Assembly: GCA_965240325.2 (NCBI GenBank)
Contig: OZ251244.1
Location: forward strand, 558,001-622,000
Reading direction: 5' to 3'
DNA: 64,000 nucleotides
Source of the DNA: Rebecca billardiae RCC1528
Lineage: Eukaryota > Haptophyta
In this document: piece after piece, positions 19,800-30,867 of the stretch
Layout: each line of letters starts with the position of its first letter
Position numbering within the stretch: the stretch's first letter is position 1
Made by a program: the position numbers and the translations under genes
Notes under the pieces: generated by a model
Databases searched by the model: none
What the model saw: the letters and a program-made list of their open reading frames with translations, nothing else
What the model was told of the DNA's origin: nothing

Positions 19800-22700
19800 A
19801 TGGCGGCACGTGGGCCGCTGCGGGCGTGGGCGCAGGCCGCGCTTACGCTGGGTGGCGGCGCGCATGCGCTGCGCGCGGCGTGCCGCCTGCGCGTACCGTC
19901 GCGCTCCGCGGCGCTCGGCGCCGCCGGCGGCGGCACGGCGCGCGCACCCGTCCTTCGGCGGCTGCTTCACGCGTCCGCGCGCGCGCGCGTACACGCCGAG
20001 CCGAGCGCCGATGCTGCCGAGGCGGCGCGCGCGCCCGATGCGCCCAGGACCGCGGCGAGGCCCGCCGCGGCGTCTCCCGCGCCCGCGCGTCACCCGGCGG
20101 CGCCGCACATCCGGCTGAACAAGGAGCTGCTCACCAAGCGCTCCGTGCGCGGCGTGCTCGGGGTTTGGGAGCGCGCGCGAGCAAAGGGCGGTTTCAACGG
20201 CGTCAACTTTGCGACCGCGCTGTCGCAGATCGCGCGGTATCGGTCGGCGAAGGACGCGACTCGGCTGGCGACGGAGACGCGCCTCATCACGCTGCTCGAC
20301 AGCCTCGCCGACGGCATCCAAGCTGCCGAGCGCGAGGCCGACGGGCGCGCGCCCGCCGTCGGCCGCCCAATGGTCGGCGCGGAGACGGCGCGCGCGCCGC
20401 ACGCCGGCCAGCCGGTGGCGGTGGAGCTCGACGACCGCGCGCTCTCGTCGTGCGCGCACTCGCTCGGGATGCTCGCGATGAGCTGGGGCAAGGCGCGCCC
20501 GCCGGCCAACGACCGCGTCCTCGCGCTGCTCGCCGCCGCGGCCGTACGGCGGACGGCGCGCCTCGCCCCGAGACACCTGGCCTGGGCAGGGTGGGGTCTG
20601 GCCGTTTCCGGGAACCTTCGCGTCGCGTACGCTGTGGACGCGCTGGCGAAGGCGGCGCTGCCGCGGCTCGGCGATTTCGACCTGACGGAGCTCTCGTCGC
20701 TCGCGTACGCGATCGCGATCGCGCGCGTCGACGCGCGTGCCAGCTTGCTGCCGGCCATCGCCGAGGCCACGCACGCGCACATGGTCGGAGCGGGGCCGGC
20801 GGCGGCAGCGGCGGCGGCGTCGGCGTCGGCCGAGGCGGCCGAGGCGGCGCACGCGGATGCGGCGAGGCCCGCGCGCGCCGCGGGCGCGCGCGACGAGCCG
20901 CTCGACCTGCGCGCGATCATCTACATCGTCTGGTCCCTCGCCAAGTGCGACACGCGCACACCGGCCGCGATCGCCGTGTACAAAGCCGTCACGCACGAGC
21001 TGACGCTGCGCGGCGCGCGCGAGCAGCTGTCGTCCTCGGTCGTCTCGATGGCGGTGTGGGCGCTGGTGAGCGTGCGCGCGCCGGCGTCGGGCGTGTTCGA
21101 GGTGCTCGGCCCCACGGTCGAGGCGCACGCCGCGCGGTACTCCGTGACCGAGCTCTCCACCGTCAGCTGGGCCTACGGCTCCGCCGCGCATCTTTGGGGC
21201 GTGCACGCGGCCGCGCCGCTTACCAGCGTGGCCGCGGCCGCGCAGGACCGGCTCGGGGAGTTCTCGCTGCCGCAGGCGTCGAGGCTGCTGTGGGGGCTGG
21301 CGTGCGCGCAGCAGGTCAGCGCGCGGAGCGCGCAGCTCGCGCGCGTCGCCCCGCCCGGCACGCGCCCCGCCCCGGACTCCGCTCCGGACTTTACCCCGGT
21401 CCTACTCGCATTTGAGCCTCACGTTGCGAGCGCGCTGCGCGCGCTCGTCCCCGGCGCGGCGGCGGGCGACGAGCGCGGCGAGGGCGAGGGCGAGGGCGTG
21501 GGCGGGCGCGCGCGCGCGCGCTCGGCCGCGCCGCCGCCGGACAGCATGCAGATCCGCCGCGCGATGATCGACGTCGCGTTCGCGTACGCCGTCGCGGGCG
21601 CACACAGCGAGCGGCTGCTCTCAGCTCTTGTCGCGGCCGCGCTGCCGAGGCTCGAGCAGTTTGAGGTGGGCGGCCTGGCTCACCTGGCGGACGCGCTCTC
21701 GCGCGCGCGCACGCCCGAGGGCGCGCTCGCGATCGAGCCGGGCTTCTACGCCGCGCTGGGCGACGCCGCGTGCGCGCGCGTCAGCGCGCTGCCCATCGCC
21801 GACTCCGTCCGACTCACGGCGGCGCTGGCGCGCGCGCGCGCGCCGCACGCGCCACTGCTTTCAGCAATCGGCTCGGTTGAGGCGGCGCGGGCTGAGGCAT
21901 TGGACGATTCGCAGCTCACGCTGCTCGCCGTGAGCTTCGCCGACCAGCGCGTGCGCCACGGCGCCCTGTTCGCCGCGCTCGCGCACACCGTCGAGTCGCG
22001 CGCGAGCACCCTCAACCGCGCCGCAGTCGCCCACATCGCCCGCTCGTTCGTCCGCCTCGGCTACGCGCCCGCGCCGCTGCTGCGCGCTCTCGAGCGTCAG
22101 ACTCTGAGCAACAACGCGGGCAAGCTGACGGCCGCGCAGGTGTCCAAGCTGGCGTGGGCGTTCGCGATGGCGGGCATGGGCGGCCCGCAGCTCTTCGACA
22201 CCCTCGCGCGCCGCGCGTCCGCCAAGGCCTACGCCATGAGCCGGACCGTCGCTGCGGACGCGCTGCTGGGCTTTGAGCTCGCGCGGGCGCGCGCCGCGGC
22301 CGACCGCGGCGCGGACGGCGCCGACGGCGGCGGCGCGGACGGCGGCGGCGGCGAGGCGGCCATGGGTGGCGAGCACTGGACGACGCTGCTGCATCAGATG
22401 TGGACGAAGGAAGCGCCCATCGACATCGGGCGCATCTCCGCCGAGGTGCTCTGCAAGCTCAACGACGCCCTGGCCGTGCGTGCTCTCGGCGGCGCCGCGC
22501 GCGCCGGCGAGACGCCTGTCTCAGACGCACCCACATGGGTGGCTCTCGAGAGAGCGAGCCGCGCTGCGGCGGCCGAGCGCGGCGCGCGCGCGGCCGAGGG
22601 CGCGCGAGAGCTCTCCGCCGCGCTGAGCGAGCTCGGCTGGGTGCACGTGCTCGAGCCCTGCGCGCAGGACTCGCACCTGCTCGGTGAGGCCGTGCAGCTC

Positions 22701-23369
22701 ACGGGCGCGAGAGGCGGTGGCAGCGGCAGCGGCAGCGGCAGCGGCAGCGGCAGCGGCAGCGGCAGCGGCAGCGGCAGCGGCAGCGGCAGCGGCAGCGGCA
22801 GCGGCAGCGGCAGCGGCAGCGGCGGCGGCGGCGGCGGCGCCGACTGCAGCGGCAGCGGCAGTCCTGTGACTGTCCTGCTCGAGTCCGGGTGCGATGCGCT
22901 CACGGACCCGACGGACGCAGCGCCCGCCGCGAGCCCAACGGGCTTCGCCCTCTGGCGCGCCGACGTGCTCGCTCGGCGTGGCGCTCACGTCCTGCGAGTG
23001 CCGAGCGAGGCGTGGGAGAGCGCGCGGCGCGCGGGCGGCGCGGACGCGGCAGCCGAGGCCTTGGAGGGAGCGCGCGCGCCGCGAGCGCGGCTGGCGCGCA
23101 GCCTGCTCGCTGCAATCGACGAGGCGGCGCGCTCGCTCCCGCCCGCGGCCAGTGGCGGCAGCATCATCACCTTCGACCTGCGCCCCGCCGCCGGCGGGGC
23201 TGCGCCGCACGACGCTGGTGCGTCGCCCACCGCCGCTTCGCCAGCGGCAGCCGTGCTCGCCACCGCTGGCCACTCCGCTGGCGACGCTCACGGCCACGCT
23301 GCTGCGACGGTGGCGGCCGATGATGCCGAGTGCCGCAGTGACGGTGCGGCGCTGTCGTCATCGCGGTAG
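19800..23369 (+). CDS. large organellar RAP-domain protein with helical repeats
   Basis: 1189 aa in one exon. The amino end (MAARGPLRAWAQAALTLGGG, then Arg/Ala-rich sequence) is like an organelle-targeting peptide. From about residue 100 onward there are repeated helical units such as LSSLAYAIAIARV, LAWAGWGLAVSGNL, IIYIVWSLAKCDT, ISKLAWAFAMAGM-type (VSKLAWAFAMAGMG) and ELSTVSWAYGSA, typical of FASTK/OPR-type organellar RNA-binding proteins. After a Gly-Ser linker (22718-22823) comes GFALWRADVLARRGAHVLRV with PSEAWESARRAG, matching a carboxy-terminal RAP domain. Such proteins act in mitochondrial or plastid RNA processing, stability or translation. The RNA target is unknown. Confidence 0.75.
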   Translation: MAARGPLRAWAQAALTLGGGAHALRAACRLRVPSRSAALGAAGGGTARAPVLRRLLHASARARVHAEPSADAAEAARAPDAPRTAARPAAASPAPARHPAAPHIRLNKELLTKRSVRGVLGVWERARAKGGFNGVNFATALSQIARYRSAKDATRLATETRLITLLDSLADGIQAAEREADGRAPAVGRPMVGAETARAPHAGQPVAVELDDRALSSCAHSLGMLAMSWGKARPPANDRVLALLAAAAVRRTARLAPRHLAWAGWGLAVSGNLRVAYAVDALAKAALPRLGDFDLTELSSLAYAIAIARVDARASLLPAIAEATHAHMVGAGPAAAAAAASASAEAAEAAHADAARPARAAGARDEPLDLRAIIYIVWSLAKCDTRTPAAIAVYKAVTHELTLRGAREQLSSSVVSMAVWALVSVRAPASGVFEVLGPTVEAHAARYSVTELSTVSWAYGSAAHLWGVHAAAPLTSVAAAAQDRLGEFSLPQASRLLWGLACAQQVSARSAQLARVAPPGTRPAPDSAPDFTPVLLAFEPHVASALRALVPGAAAGDERGEGEGEGVGGRARARSAAPPPDSMQIRRAMIDVAFAYAVAGAHSERLLSALVAAALPRLEQFEVGGLAHLADALSRARTPEGALAIEPGFYAALGDAACARVSALPIADSVRLTAALARARAPHAPLLSAIGSVEAARAEALDDSQLTLLAVSFADQRVRHGALFAALAHTVESRASTLNRAAVAHIARSFVRLGYAPAPLLRALERQTLSNNAGKLTAAQVSKLAWAFAMAGMGGPQLFDTLARRASAKAYAMSRTVAADALLGFELARARAAADRGADGADGGGADGGGGEAAMGGEHWTTLLHQMWTKEAPIDIGRISAEVLCKLNDALAVRALGGAARAGETPVSDAPTWVALERASRAAAAERGARAAEGARELSAALSELGWVHVLEPCAQDSHLLGEAVQLTGARGGGSGSGSGSGSGSGSGSGSGSGSGSGSGSGSGSGSGGGGGGADCSGSGSPVTVLLESGCDALTDPTDAAPAASPTGFALWRADVLARRGAHVLRVPSEAWESARRAGGADAAAEALEGARAPRARLARSLLAAIDEAARSLPPAASGGSIITFDLRPAAGGAAPHDAGASPTAASPAAAVLATAGHSAGDAHGHAAATVAADDAECRSDGAALSSSR
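22718..22823. repeat. (GGCAGC)n coding microsatellite
   Basis: A nearly perfect hexanucleotide array of about 17 units inside the RAP-protein gene, encoding a (Gly-Ser)n linker. It is followed by a GGC run and a further short GGCAGC patch. It is likely length-polymorphic. Confidence 0.9.
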
Positions 23370-23528
23370 CATCAATAGCCGTACTGAGACTGGGCCACCG
23401 AGTGCCACGTCCGTCCGTGACGTCCGTCTCGCGACTCGCACCGGATGCGCCAGTGCCGGGCCGCCAGTCCGCGCGGCCACACGCCCACACGGGGGCGGAC
23501 AGTCGGCACAGTCGCTGCCGTGCGCACC

Positions 23529-24203
23529 ATGCAGTCCGTGACCGGCACGCACCCGGAGCAGCGGCGCACGTCGCCGCCGCGTGGCGGCGCGGCGGCGCGC
23601 GGCCGCATCCACGACCCGACGCGCTACCTGTCGCAAAGTGCGCACGCGGCGATTCTGGAGCGGCTGGAGACGAGCGGCGGCGCGCAGACCGACAGCCGGC
23701 GCGGCTCGCGCCGCCCGTCGATCACCGGCCTGCGCAAGACGTCGCGGCTGCTGCTCCGCTCGAGCATGCAGCAGCGCCCCAGGACCGCCAGCGGGACAAT
23801 GAGCAACAGGCAGAGCAGCGGCTTCAACGGCAGTCGCTCGTCGACGGCGACGGGCACGCCGCTGGCGCAGGGCTTCAGGAAGGCGAGCATCGCCGTGCTG
23901 CCCGACGAGCGATGCGACAGCGACGTCGACGATCGCGACAGTCCCGCCCGCGGTGGCTCCGGCGCCCCGCCCGCTGGACTCGTCAGCGGCCTCAGCGGGC
24001 GCTCGAGCTCAGGCGGCGGCTGCGGAGCCTGCTCGGCGGCGTCGATGGCGACGACGGCTCCGCCCGGCAGCGGCGGGCGACAGCAGCAGGGGAATGCGCC
24101 CGCCGCCGCCTGCCGGTGGGGCGACGGCCGGGCCATGCCAGCAGTGGTCCTACCGCCCATCAGCACGGCGGACGAGGCTACGACTGGCAGCACGACGGCG
24201 TAG
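23529..24203 (+). CDS. Ser/Arg/Gly-rich hypothetical protein
   Basis: 224 aa from the ATG at 23529 (MQSVTGTHPEQRRTSPPRGG); an upstream in-frame ATG at 23445 is less protein-like. It has RS- and SxR-type clusters (DSRRGSRRPSITGLRKTSR) that look like basophilic kinase sites, then low-complexity Gly/Ser/Ala sequence. No domain or membrane segment was found. It follows the RAP gene on the same strand by 160 bp. Probably disordered; function unknown. Confidence 0.45.
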   Translation: MQSVTGTHPEQRRTSPPRGGAAARGRIHDPTRYLSQSAHAAILERLETSGGAQTDSRRGSRRPSITGLRKTSRLLLRSSMQQRPRTASGTMSNRQSSGFNGSRSSTATGTPLAQGFRKASIAVLPDERCDSDVDDRDSPARGGSGAPPAGLVSGLSGRSSSGGGCGACSAASMATTAPPGSGGRQQQGNAPAAACRWGDGRAMPAVVLPPISTADEATTGSTTA

Positions 24204-24284
24204 GCGGTAGGGTCTGCCATAGTACTAGTAGGCTGCTTAGCTAGCTACTGCTAGCTAGTGGAGTCGTCGTCTATATATATATAT

Positions 24285-27200
24285 GTCTAGCCGTCCTCGT
24301 GAACGCCGACGCCAACTGCTGGCCGAAGGTGGGCACGCCGCCTGGCATGTCGATGCCGAGGCGGCTGCGTGTGTTCCTACTCAGTGGGATTTACGTGTCC
24401 TCATGCCTTGGCGAGCGGCAGCAGATGCGGTGGGCATGCCGCTCGCCGTCGACGAGACGCGGTGCGTGAGTGATCCCGTTTCATGGTGTGTTGGGGAGCA
24501 CCGCGTGGAGGAGAATCCCATTGAGTGATGGGAAGGAAAGGGGGCATCGGGATCACTCACGCACCGCGTCTCGTCGACGGCGAGCGGCATGCCCACCGCA
24601 TCTGCTGCCGCTCGCCAAGGCATGAGGACACGTAAATCCCACTGAGTAGGAACACACGCAGCCGCCTCGGCATCGACATGCCAGGCGGCGTGCCCACCTT
24701 CGGCCAGCAGTTGGCGTCGGCGTTCACGAGGACGGCTAGACGTGGGGTTATTGGTACAATAACTGATTGTCTAAGAGGACGACAAGAACGCCGGGCGCCA
24801 GCGCCGCTCATCAGCCACATCGCCCTCTACCAGACCATCGCCTCAAAGGGCGCTGCTCCCGGACAAACAGTCTGTCCGGGTTGTTCTGCCGCCCAGGAGA
24901 TCGATTTCCGGCGCCGGCCTCTGCCGCCTGCTTCGCCAGGCGCGGGCGCGCGAGATGGCTGCAGCCGGGCTCGTGGCCCTGCGTCGCCGGCGGCGGCGGC
25001 TCGCACGCGGGTGGCGCGCCGCCTGCTTCGCCAGGCGCGGCGTGCGAGATGGCTCCAGCCAAGCTCGTCCTGCGTCGCCGGCGGCGGCGGCTCGCACGCG
25101 GGTGGCGCGTCGCGTGCACCGACCAACATCTTTCGGCAACTCGGCGGTAAGCAACGCTCCGCATCGCGCCCCCTCGCGCTTCGGGCCACCGCCTCTTCTC
25201 TCTCTGTGTGCGTGCGCACCCTGTGGCTCTTCCGCACCCGCCCCGATCGCACCGTTCCCTCTTCGCCACATGCCTCCTCCTCCGTGGGTGCGCCCCCACG
25301 CGGATCGCTGCTCCATCTCTCCCGCCCTGCCTCGGGATCGCCCCGGTGCCAACGCCAGCCGGCTCCTACACAAGGACCGCTGGCGGCACACCGCGCGCCG
25401 GGCCCCGTGCGCACCCGCGGGCCATTCACAGCATCCGCAAAGGCCGTCTAGCCTTCTCCTGCTTCCGCAGCGCCGCGCCTCGGGGCCGGCTGCCTGCTAT
25501 CTCTCCTATTCGGGTTCCGTCTCACTCGCACTGCCCCACCTGCCCAGCCCCCGCTGGCCGGCCCTCGTGCGTGCGCGACTCACACGTGCCTTGCCCCCTT
25601 TCCTTCCCATCACTCAATGGGATTCTCCTCCACGCGGTGCTCCCCAACACACCATGAAACGGGATCACTCACGCACCGCGTCTCGTCGACGGCGAGCGGC
25701 ATGCCCACCGCATCTGCTGCCGCTCGCCAAGGCATGAGGACACGTAAATCCCACTGAGTAGGAACACACGCAGCCGCCTCGGCATCGACATGCCAGGCGG
25801 CGTGCCCACCTTCGGCCAGCAGTTGGCGTCGGCGTTCACGAGGACGGCTAGACGTGGGGTTATTGGTACAATAACTGATTGTCTAAGAGGACGACAAGAA
25901 CGCCGGGCGCCAGCGCCGCTCATCAGCCACATCGCCCTCTACCAGACCATCGCCTCAAAGGGCGCTGCTCCCGGACAAACAGTCTGTCCGGGTTGTTCTG
26001 CCGCCCAGGAGATCGATTTCCGGCGCCGGCCTCTGCCGCCTGCTTCGCCAGGCGCGGCGTGCGAGATGGCTCCAGCCAAGCTCGTCCTGCGTCGCCGGCG
26101 GCGGCGGCTCGCACGCGGGTGGCGCGTCGCGTGCACCGACCAACATCTTTCGGCAACTCAGCGGTAAGCAACGCTCCGCATCGCGCCCCCTCGCGCTTCG
26201 GGCCACCGCCTCTTCTCTCTCTGCGTGCGTGCGCACTTTGTCTCTTCCGCACCCCCGATCGCCACCGTTCCCTCTTCGCCACATGCCTCCTCCTCCGTGG
26301 GTGCGCCCCCACGCGGATCGCTGCTCCATCTCTCCCGCCCTGCCTCGGGATCGCCCCGGTGCCAACGCCAGCCGGCTCCTACACAAGGACCGCTGGCGGC
26401 ACACCGCGCGCCGGGCCCCGTGCGCACCCGCGGGCCATTCACAGCATCCGCAAAGGCCGTCTAGCCTTCTCCTGCTTCCGCAGCGCCGCGCCCGCGGGGC
26501 GGGCTGCCTGCTATCTCTCCTCTTCGGGTTCCATCTCACTCGCACTGCCCCACCTGCCCAGCCCCCGCTGGCCGGCCCTCGTGCGTGCGCGACTCACACG
26601 TGCCTTGCCCCTTTCCTTCCCATCACTCAATGGGATTTCTCCTCCACGCGGTGCTCCCCAACACACCATGAAACGGGATCACTCACGCACCGCGTCTCGT
26701 CGACGGCGAGCGGCATGCCCACCGCATCTGCTGCCGCTCGCCAAGGCATGAGGACACGTAAATCCCACTGAGTAGGAACACACGCAGCCGCCTCGGCATC
26801 GACATGCCAGGCGGCGTGCCCACCTTCGGCCAGCAGTTGGCGTCGGCGTTCACGAGGACGGCTAGACGTGGGGTTATTGGTACAATAACTGATTGTCTAA
26901 GAGGACGACAAGAACGCCGGGCGCCAGCGCCGCTCATCAGCCACATCGCCCTCTACCAGACCATCGCCTCAAAGCGCTGCTCCCGGACAAACAGTCTGTC
27001 CGGGTTTGTCGCCGCGGAGATCTGCTGTTTCCGGCGCCCCCTGGCTGCTTCGCCAGGCGCGGGCGCGCGAGATGGCTGCAGCCGGGCTCGTGGCCCTGCG
27101 TCGCCGGCGGCGGCGGCTCGCACGCGGGTGGCGCGTCGCGTGCACCGACCAACATCTTTCGGCAACCCGCCCACCCAGGGCCCGTTGGTCTGGTGCTCGG

Positions 27201-27890
27201 GCGGCGGGACCACAACACCCGCCGTCCGACCGCCCGGTCCTGCGGCGCTGCACTTAGGGCTCTTGGGATTTACGTGTCCTCATGCCTTGGCGAGCGGCAG
27301 CAGATGCGGTGGGCATGCCGCTCGCCGTCGACGAGACGCGGTGCGTGAGTGATCCCGCGCGGACGTCCGCTGACGGAAGGCTGAGCGCCTGCGGACTCGT
27401 CGACTGAACCTCCACCTGACCGCCCGGGAGCAGCACTGCTGGGGACCTAACCTGAAAAACCCAATCGTGTTGGGAGGCAGGGGGTCACATGAGCCCTAAG
27501 TGCAGCGCCGCAAGACCGGGCGGTCGGACGGCGGGTGTTGTGATCCCGCCGCCCGAGCACCAGACCAACGGGCCCTGGGTGGGCGGGTTGCCGAAAGATG
27601 TTGGTCGGTGCACGCGACGCGCCACCCGCGTGCGAGCCGCCGCCGCCGGCGACGCAGGACGAGCTTGGCTGGAGCCATCTCGCACGCCGCGCCTGGCGAA
27701 GCAGGCGGCAGAGGCCGGCGCCGGAAATCGATCTCCTGGGCGGCAGAACAACCCGGACAGACTGTTTGTCCGGGAGCAGCGCCCTTTGAGGCGATGGTCT
27801 GGTAGAGGGCGATGTGGCTGATGAGCGGCGCTGGCGCCCGGCGTTCTTGTCGTCCTCTTAGACAATCAGTTATTGTACCAATAACCCCAC
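24285..27890. repeat. 3.6-kb nest of direct and inverted repeat units between two (TA)n tracts
   Basis: Order: an inverted partial copy (24285-24540); direct copies beginning with GATCACTCACGCACCGCG at about 24550, 25664 and 26678 (units about 1.11, 1.01 and 0.57 kb); a short inverted piece (about 27260-27357); about 125 bp of unique sequence; and an inverted copy (about 27488-27890) matching 26850-27260 in reverse. Unit 1 carries an extra ~100-bp internal duplication, and unit 3 lacks the 3' half. Every copy encodes the same 87-codon minus-strand frame, but no family is recognised and other frames are equally open, so I do not call a gene. The left end begins GTCTAGCCG after TATATAT. The right end stops at CCCCAC before ATATATA. 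Confidence 0.85.
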
Positions 27891-28228
27891 ATATATATAG
27901 AAGTTCGTCGTCGCAGTCGTAGCAGCAGCAGCCACTACTGTATACACTCTACAGCAGATGACTACTACGACTGATGGCACTGCATATCATGTTGACGAAT
28001 GATGACGAGGACGATGTCGAGTCCGAGCACGGAGCAGTCGTCGTCACACTCGTCTGTCGTCACACTGACACTCTGACGACACTCACATCATGATGCCATC
28101 GTCGTAGTCGCGCACGCGCGACTCGACAACGCGCGATACGCGGCGCTGCTGCCGCTGCTAGCTAGTACGTCTTATCGTCGATCAACTACATGACGCGAGT
28201 TCATCAGACTCCGTCAACCACGCGGCGC
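27891..28228. other. spacer
   Basis: Starts with a short (TA)n run, then trinucleotide-rich sequence (GTAGCAGCAGCAG) and GACGA/CGTCGT patches. It lies 3' of the transporter gene. No gene was seen. Confidence 0.5.
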
Positions 28229-30288
28229 TCAGGCGGCCCGCAGCAGCAGGCGATGCTGCGTGGCTCGCCCGAGCGCGCCCGCGCTCCGCAGCAGCTTGAG
28301 CCTCGCGCCGTCCGTGGCGGTCCGGAAGGCGGAGTTGACCTTGTCCATGAAGGGGAGGAGCACGCCCAGCTCGTACAGCGGCGCGGCGATCGCCAGCAGC
28401 AGTAGGCACACGCCGAAGAAGAGGACCGCCCAGATCTCCGCGGTGCGCAGCATCGAGCCCGCCCGCTGCGCGCGCGAGCCGTGCACGACCACGGCCGAGC
28501 GCAGCGGCGTGTTCACGTGCTGCCACCGCCGCAGCACGATGGAGAGAAAGGCGGGTAACACGAAGAGGAGCAGCGCGGCGCACGCGCCCGAGAGCACGTC
28601 GTACACGCACGCGAGGTACTGCTCGGGCACGCCGAGGCCCACGCCGCCCGCCGCGACCAGCAGCGCGCACACCGCGAGCGAGTGCGCCGGACCGGCCGAG
28701 CCCGGAGTCGCAGCCTCGGCGGCATGCACGCGCGTCGCCGCGCGCCTCGCCGCCGCGGCGCGCCGCCGGTCGGCGAGGCGGCGGCCCGAGCGGTCGCGGC
28801 AGTTGTGGCAGCAGGTGCAGCCGCCGACGCACGCGGCGCAGCGGGGCGCGCACAGCGTGCTGAACGCCGACTGCAGGCAGCGCGCGGCGACCAGCCCCTG
28901 CTGTGGCATCCCCAGCAGCAGGCACACCAGCGCGGCCAGCTGAAGGGCTGCTGTCGAGGAGTCGGGTCGCGCAGGATTGGCGGAGGGCGGCGGCGGCGTG
29001 CCGGCTGCATCGGCTGAGTTGGGCGTGAGGCCCTGCAGCACGCTGAGCGCCGTGCCGGCCGGGAACGCGAGGCGAGACGCGATCGCCACGGCGAAGAAGG
29101 CGCACGCGCAGCTGTCGCCGTCGGGATCGGCGCGCGCGGCCGCGGCGCACGGCGGCGCGCGCGATCGGGCGCGCACGTGTCAGCTCGGTGGGAGCGCGCG
29201 CGCGCGCGCGGATCGGTGGCGGCGCGCGCGCGGCACCCGCCGCACGGGTCGGCCCCGCGCCGCGCGCACCCGACCAGCATCACGCGCACCAGCCACTCCA
29301 TCTTCGTGCGCTTCGAGACGAAGCGCGACGAGCGCAGCTTGTGCTCGAGCTCGCGCGTGTCGCGCGCGTTGGCGCGCCGCAGCTCGGCAAAGAGCATCGG
29401 CAGCGTGGAGTGGCCCTGCATGGCGACGCACCAGAGCAGGACGAGCCGCGCGTACTCGAGGTTGCTCGCCACGTCGTTGCTCAGCTCGAGCGCCAGCTGC
29501 AGCTTGTGCCGCCCGAGCGAAAGTGCATGCAGCGCGATCGAGGCAACAAACAGTGCCAGCGCCATGCCTGAGCCCGCACTCGCCGCGCGCAGCGCGCGCA
29601 GCGAGGACGCGCGCATCATGGGGAAGAGCAGGCTCGCGAGCGCCGCCATCATCACGATCGTGCCAAAGTGCATCAGCGGCGAGTCCCGCGTGATCTCCAC
29701 GCCCGACAGGATCGCCAGGATGCTCGGCAGCAGCTGGTAGAGCAGCCGCGTGCACGCGGCCAGCTGCGCGACCTGGAAGACGACGGTGCTCCAGTCGACG
29801 AGCGCGCGGCCGGCGCAGCCGGCGATGGTGTACGCGACGTCGGAGTACGTCCCGCACCGCGTCACCTCGGTCACCTCCAGCAGCATCCCCGCCGATCGGT
29901 CGATCAGCAGCGGCACGGCCGCGCAGAGCACGATCAGACCCGAGACGGAGCACTTGCCCGCCGTGCGCGTGACGTCGAGGAGCGAGTGGCCCGCCGTGAC
30001 GGCGAAGAGCGTGATGAGCGTCTGCATCATCGACGCGCCGCGCAGCGCGCCGAACGACGTGGTGAGGTGGTTCGAGTTGAGGTCGAGCTTGCGGCCGCGC
30101 GGGTTCGCGGGCAGGTCGATCCCAAACGCGGCCGAGTCGGGCTCGAGGCTGGTGAGCGAGACGGCGCTCGACGAGGGCGTGTCGGAGGGGTGGGCGCCAA
30201 CGTTCGGCCCGCCCGCGAGCAGCGACTCGTGCGCGTCCCACTCGTCCGGGCCGAGCATCATCCCGGGGCTGCTGCCCGACGACGGCAT
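28229..30288 (-). CDS. AAAP-family amino-acid transporter
   Basis: Exon 1 is 30288-29270 and exon 2 is 29111-28229. The 158-nt intron (GTGCGC...ACAG) restores VRVMLVGCACAFFAVAIAS, a continuous membrane helix. The product is 633 aa, starting MPSSGSSPGMMLGPDEWD. An acidic cytosolic tail of about 75 residues precedes the first helix (SMMQTLITLFAVTAGHSLL). About ten hydrophobic segments follow, including SGLIVLCAAVPLLID, ILAILSG, ALFVASIALHALSLG and LVLLWCVAMQGHSTLPML. A Cys/Arg-rich loop (CAPRCAACVGGCTCCHNC) lies between helices in the carboxy half. The arrangement fits the amino acid/auxin permease superfamily (SLC32/36/38), proton- or sodium-coupled. Substrate and membrane are unknown. Confidence 0.65.
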
Positions 30289-30867
30289 CTTCGCGGGGAT
30301 CGCGCCTGCTGCTTGCTGCACGGGGCCGCGGTGATGGACAGCGAGCCCGCCGCGACGGGAAGACGAGCCTCGTGCGGTGGAGCGCTCTCGCGATGCCGAG
30401 CGAAAATACCGCAAACTCGGTCTGAAACGTTTCTTCCTCAAAACCAGCACTACTGATTCTTTGATACTTCAGAGCGTCCGGCGCCTTCGTCGGACATGCC
30501 GTGCGGCCTGCAACAAACGGGTCTCTGCCGGCTCTGCCCCAAACAGGCACATCGGCTCCGCGACAGACTGCGCCCAAGCTCTGACGTCCGCCCGGGACCG
30601 CGGCACCCAGGATTCCCCGCCCAGGATCATACACCGACACATGCGCCGCGTGCCGATGGTGACGATACTGATTGGTGGCGGCTCGGCTTGCCAGGCCACC
30701 ACGGTCGTGAAGAGGCAATCCCATCCGTCGCCTCGAGCTTCGGACAGCCCCTGGGCCTCCCTCACACGCAGAAACAGCAGCCAACGGACCATGCGGTAAA
30801 CCCGTCTCCAGCGCCACAGCCAGCTGCGCTGCCCTGCGCTTTGCACTCCCCGCACTTAGGAGATCGT
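30289..30867. other. spacer between two minus-strand genes
   Basis: Contains the 5' flank of the transporter and the 3' flank of NDUFB9. Frames present are not family-like, and no RNA was recognised. Confidence 0.5.

Noticed and set aside
24557-26946. Repeated 87-codon minus-strand ORF as a gene family
   Set aside because: The three copies are identical because the DNA units are duplicated. There is no codon-specific conservation, and other frames are equally intact.
28513-30450. Taking the 645-codon minus ORF as the whole transporter
   Set aside because: After residue ~340 it becomes Arg/Pro-rich shadow sequence. A GTGCGC intron restores membrane helices in another frame, ending at 28229.
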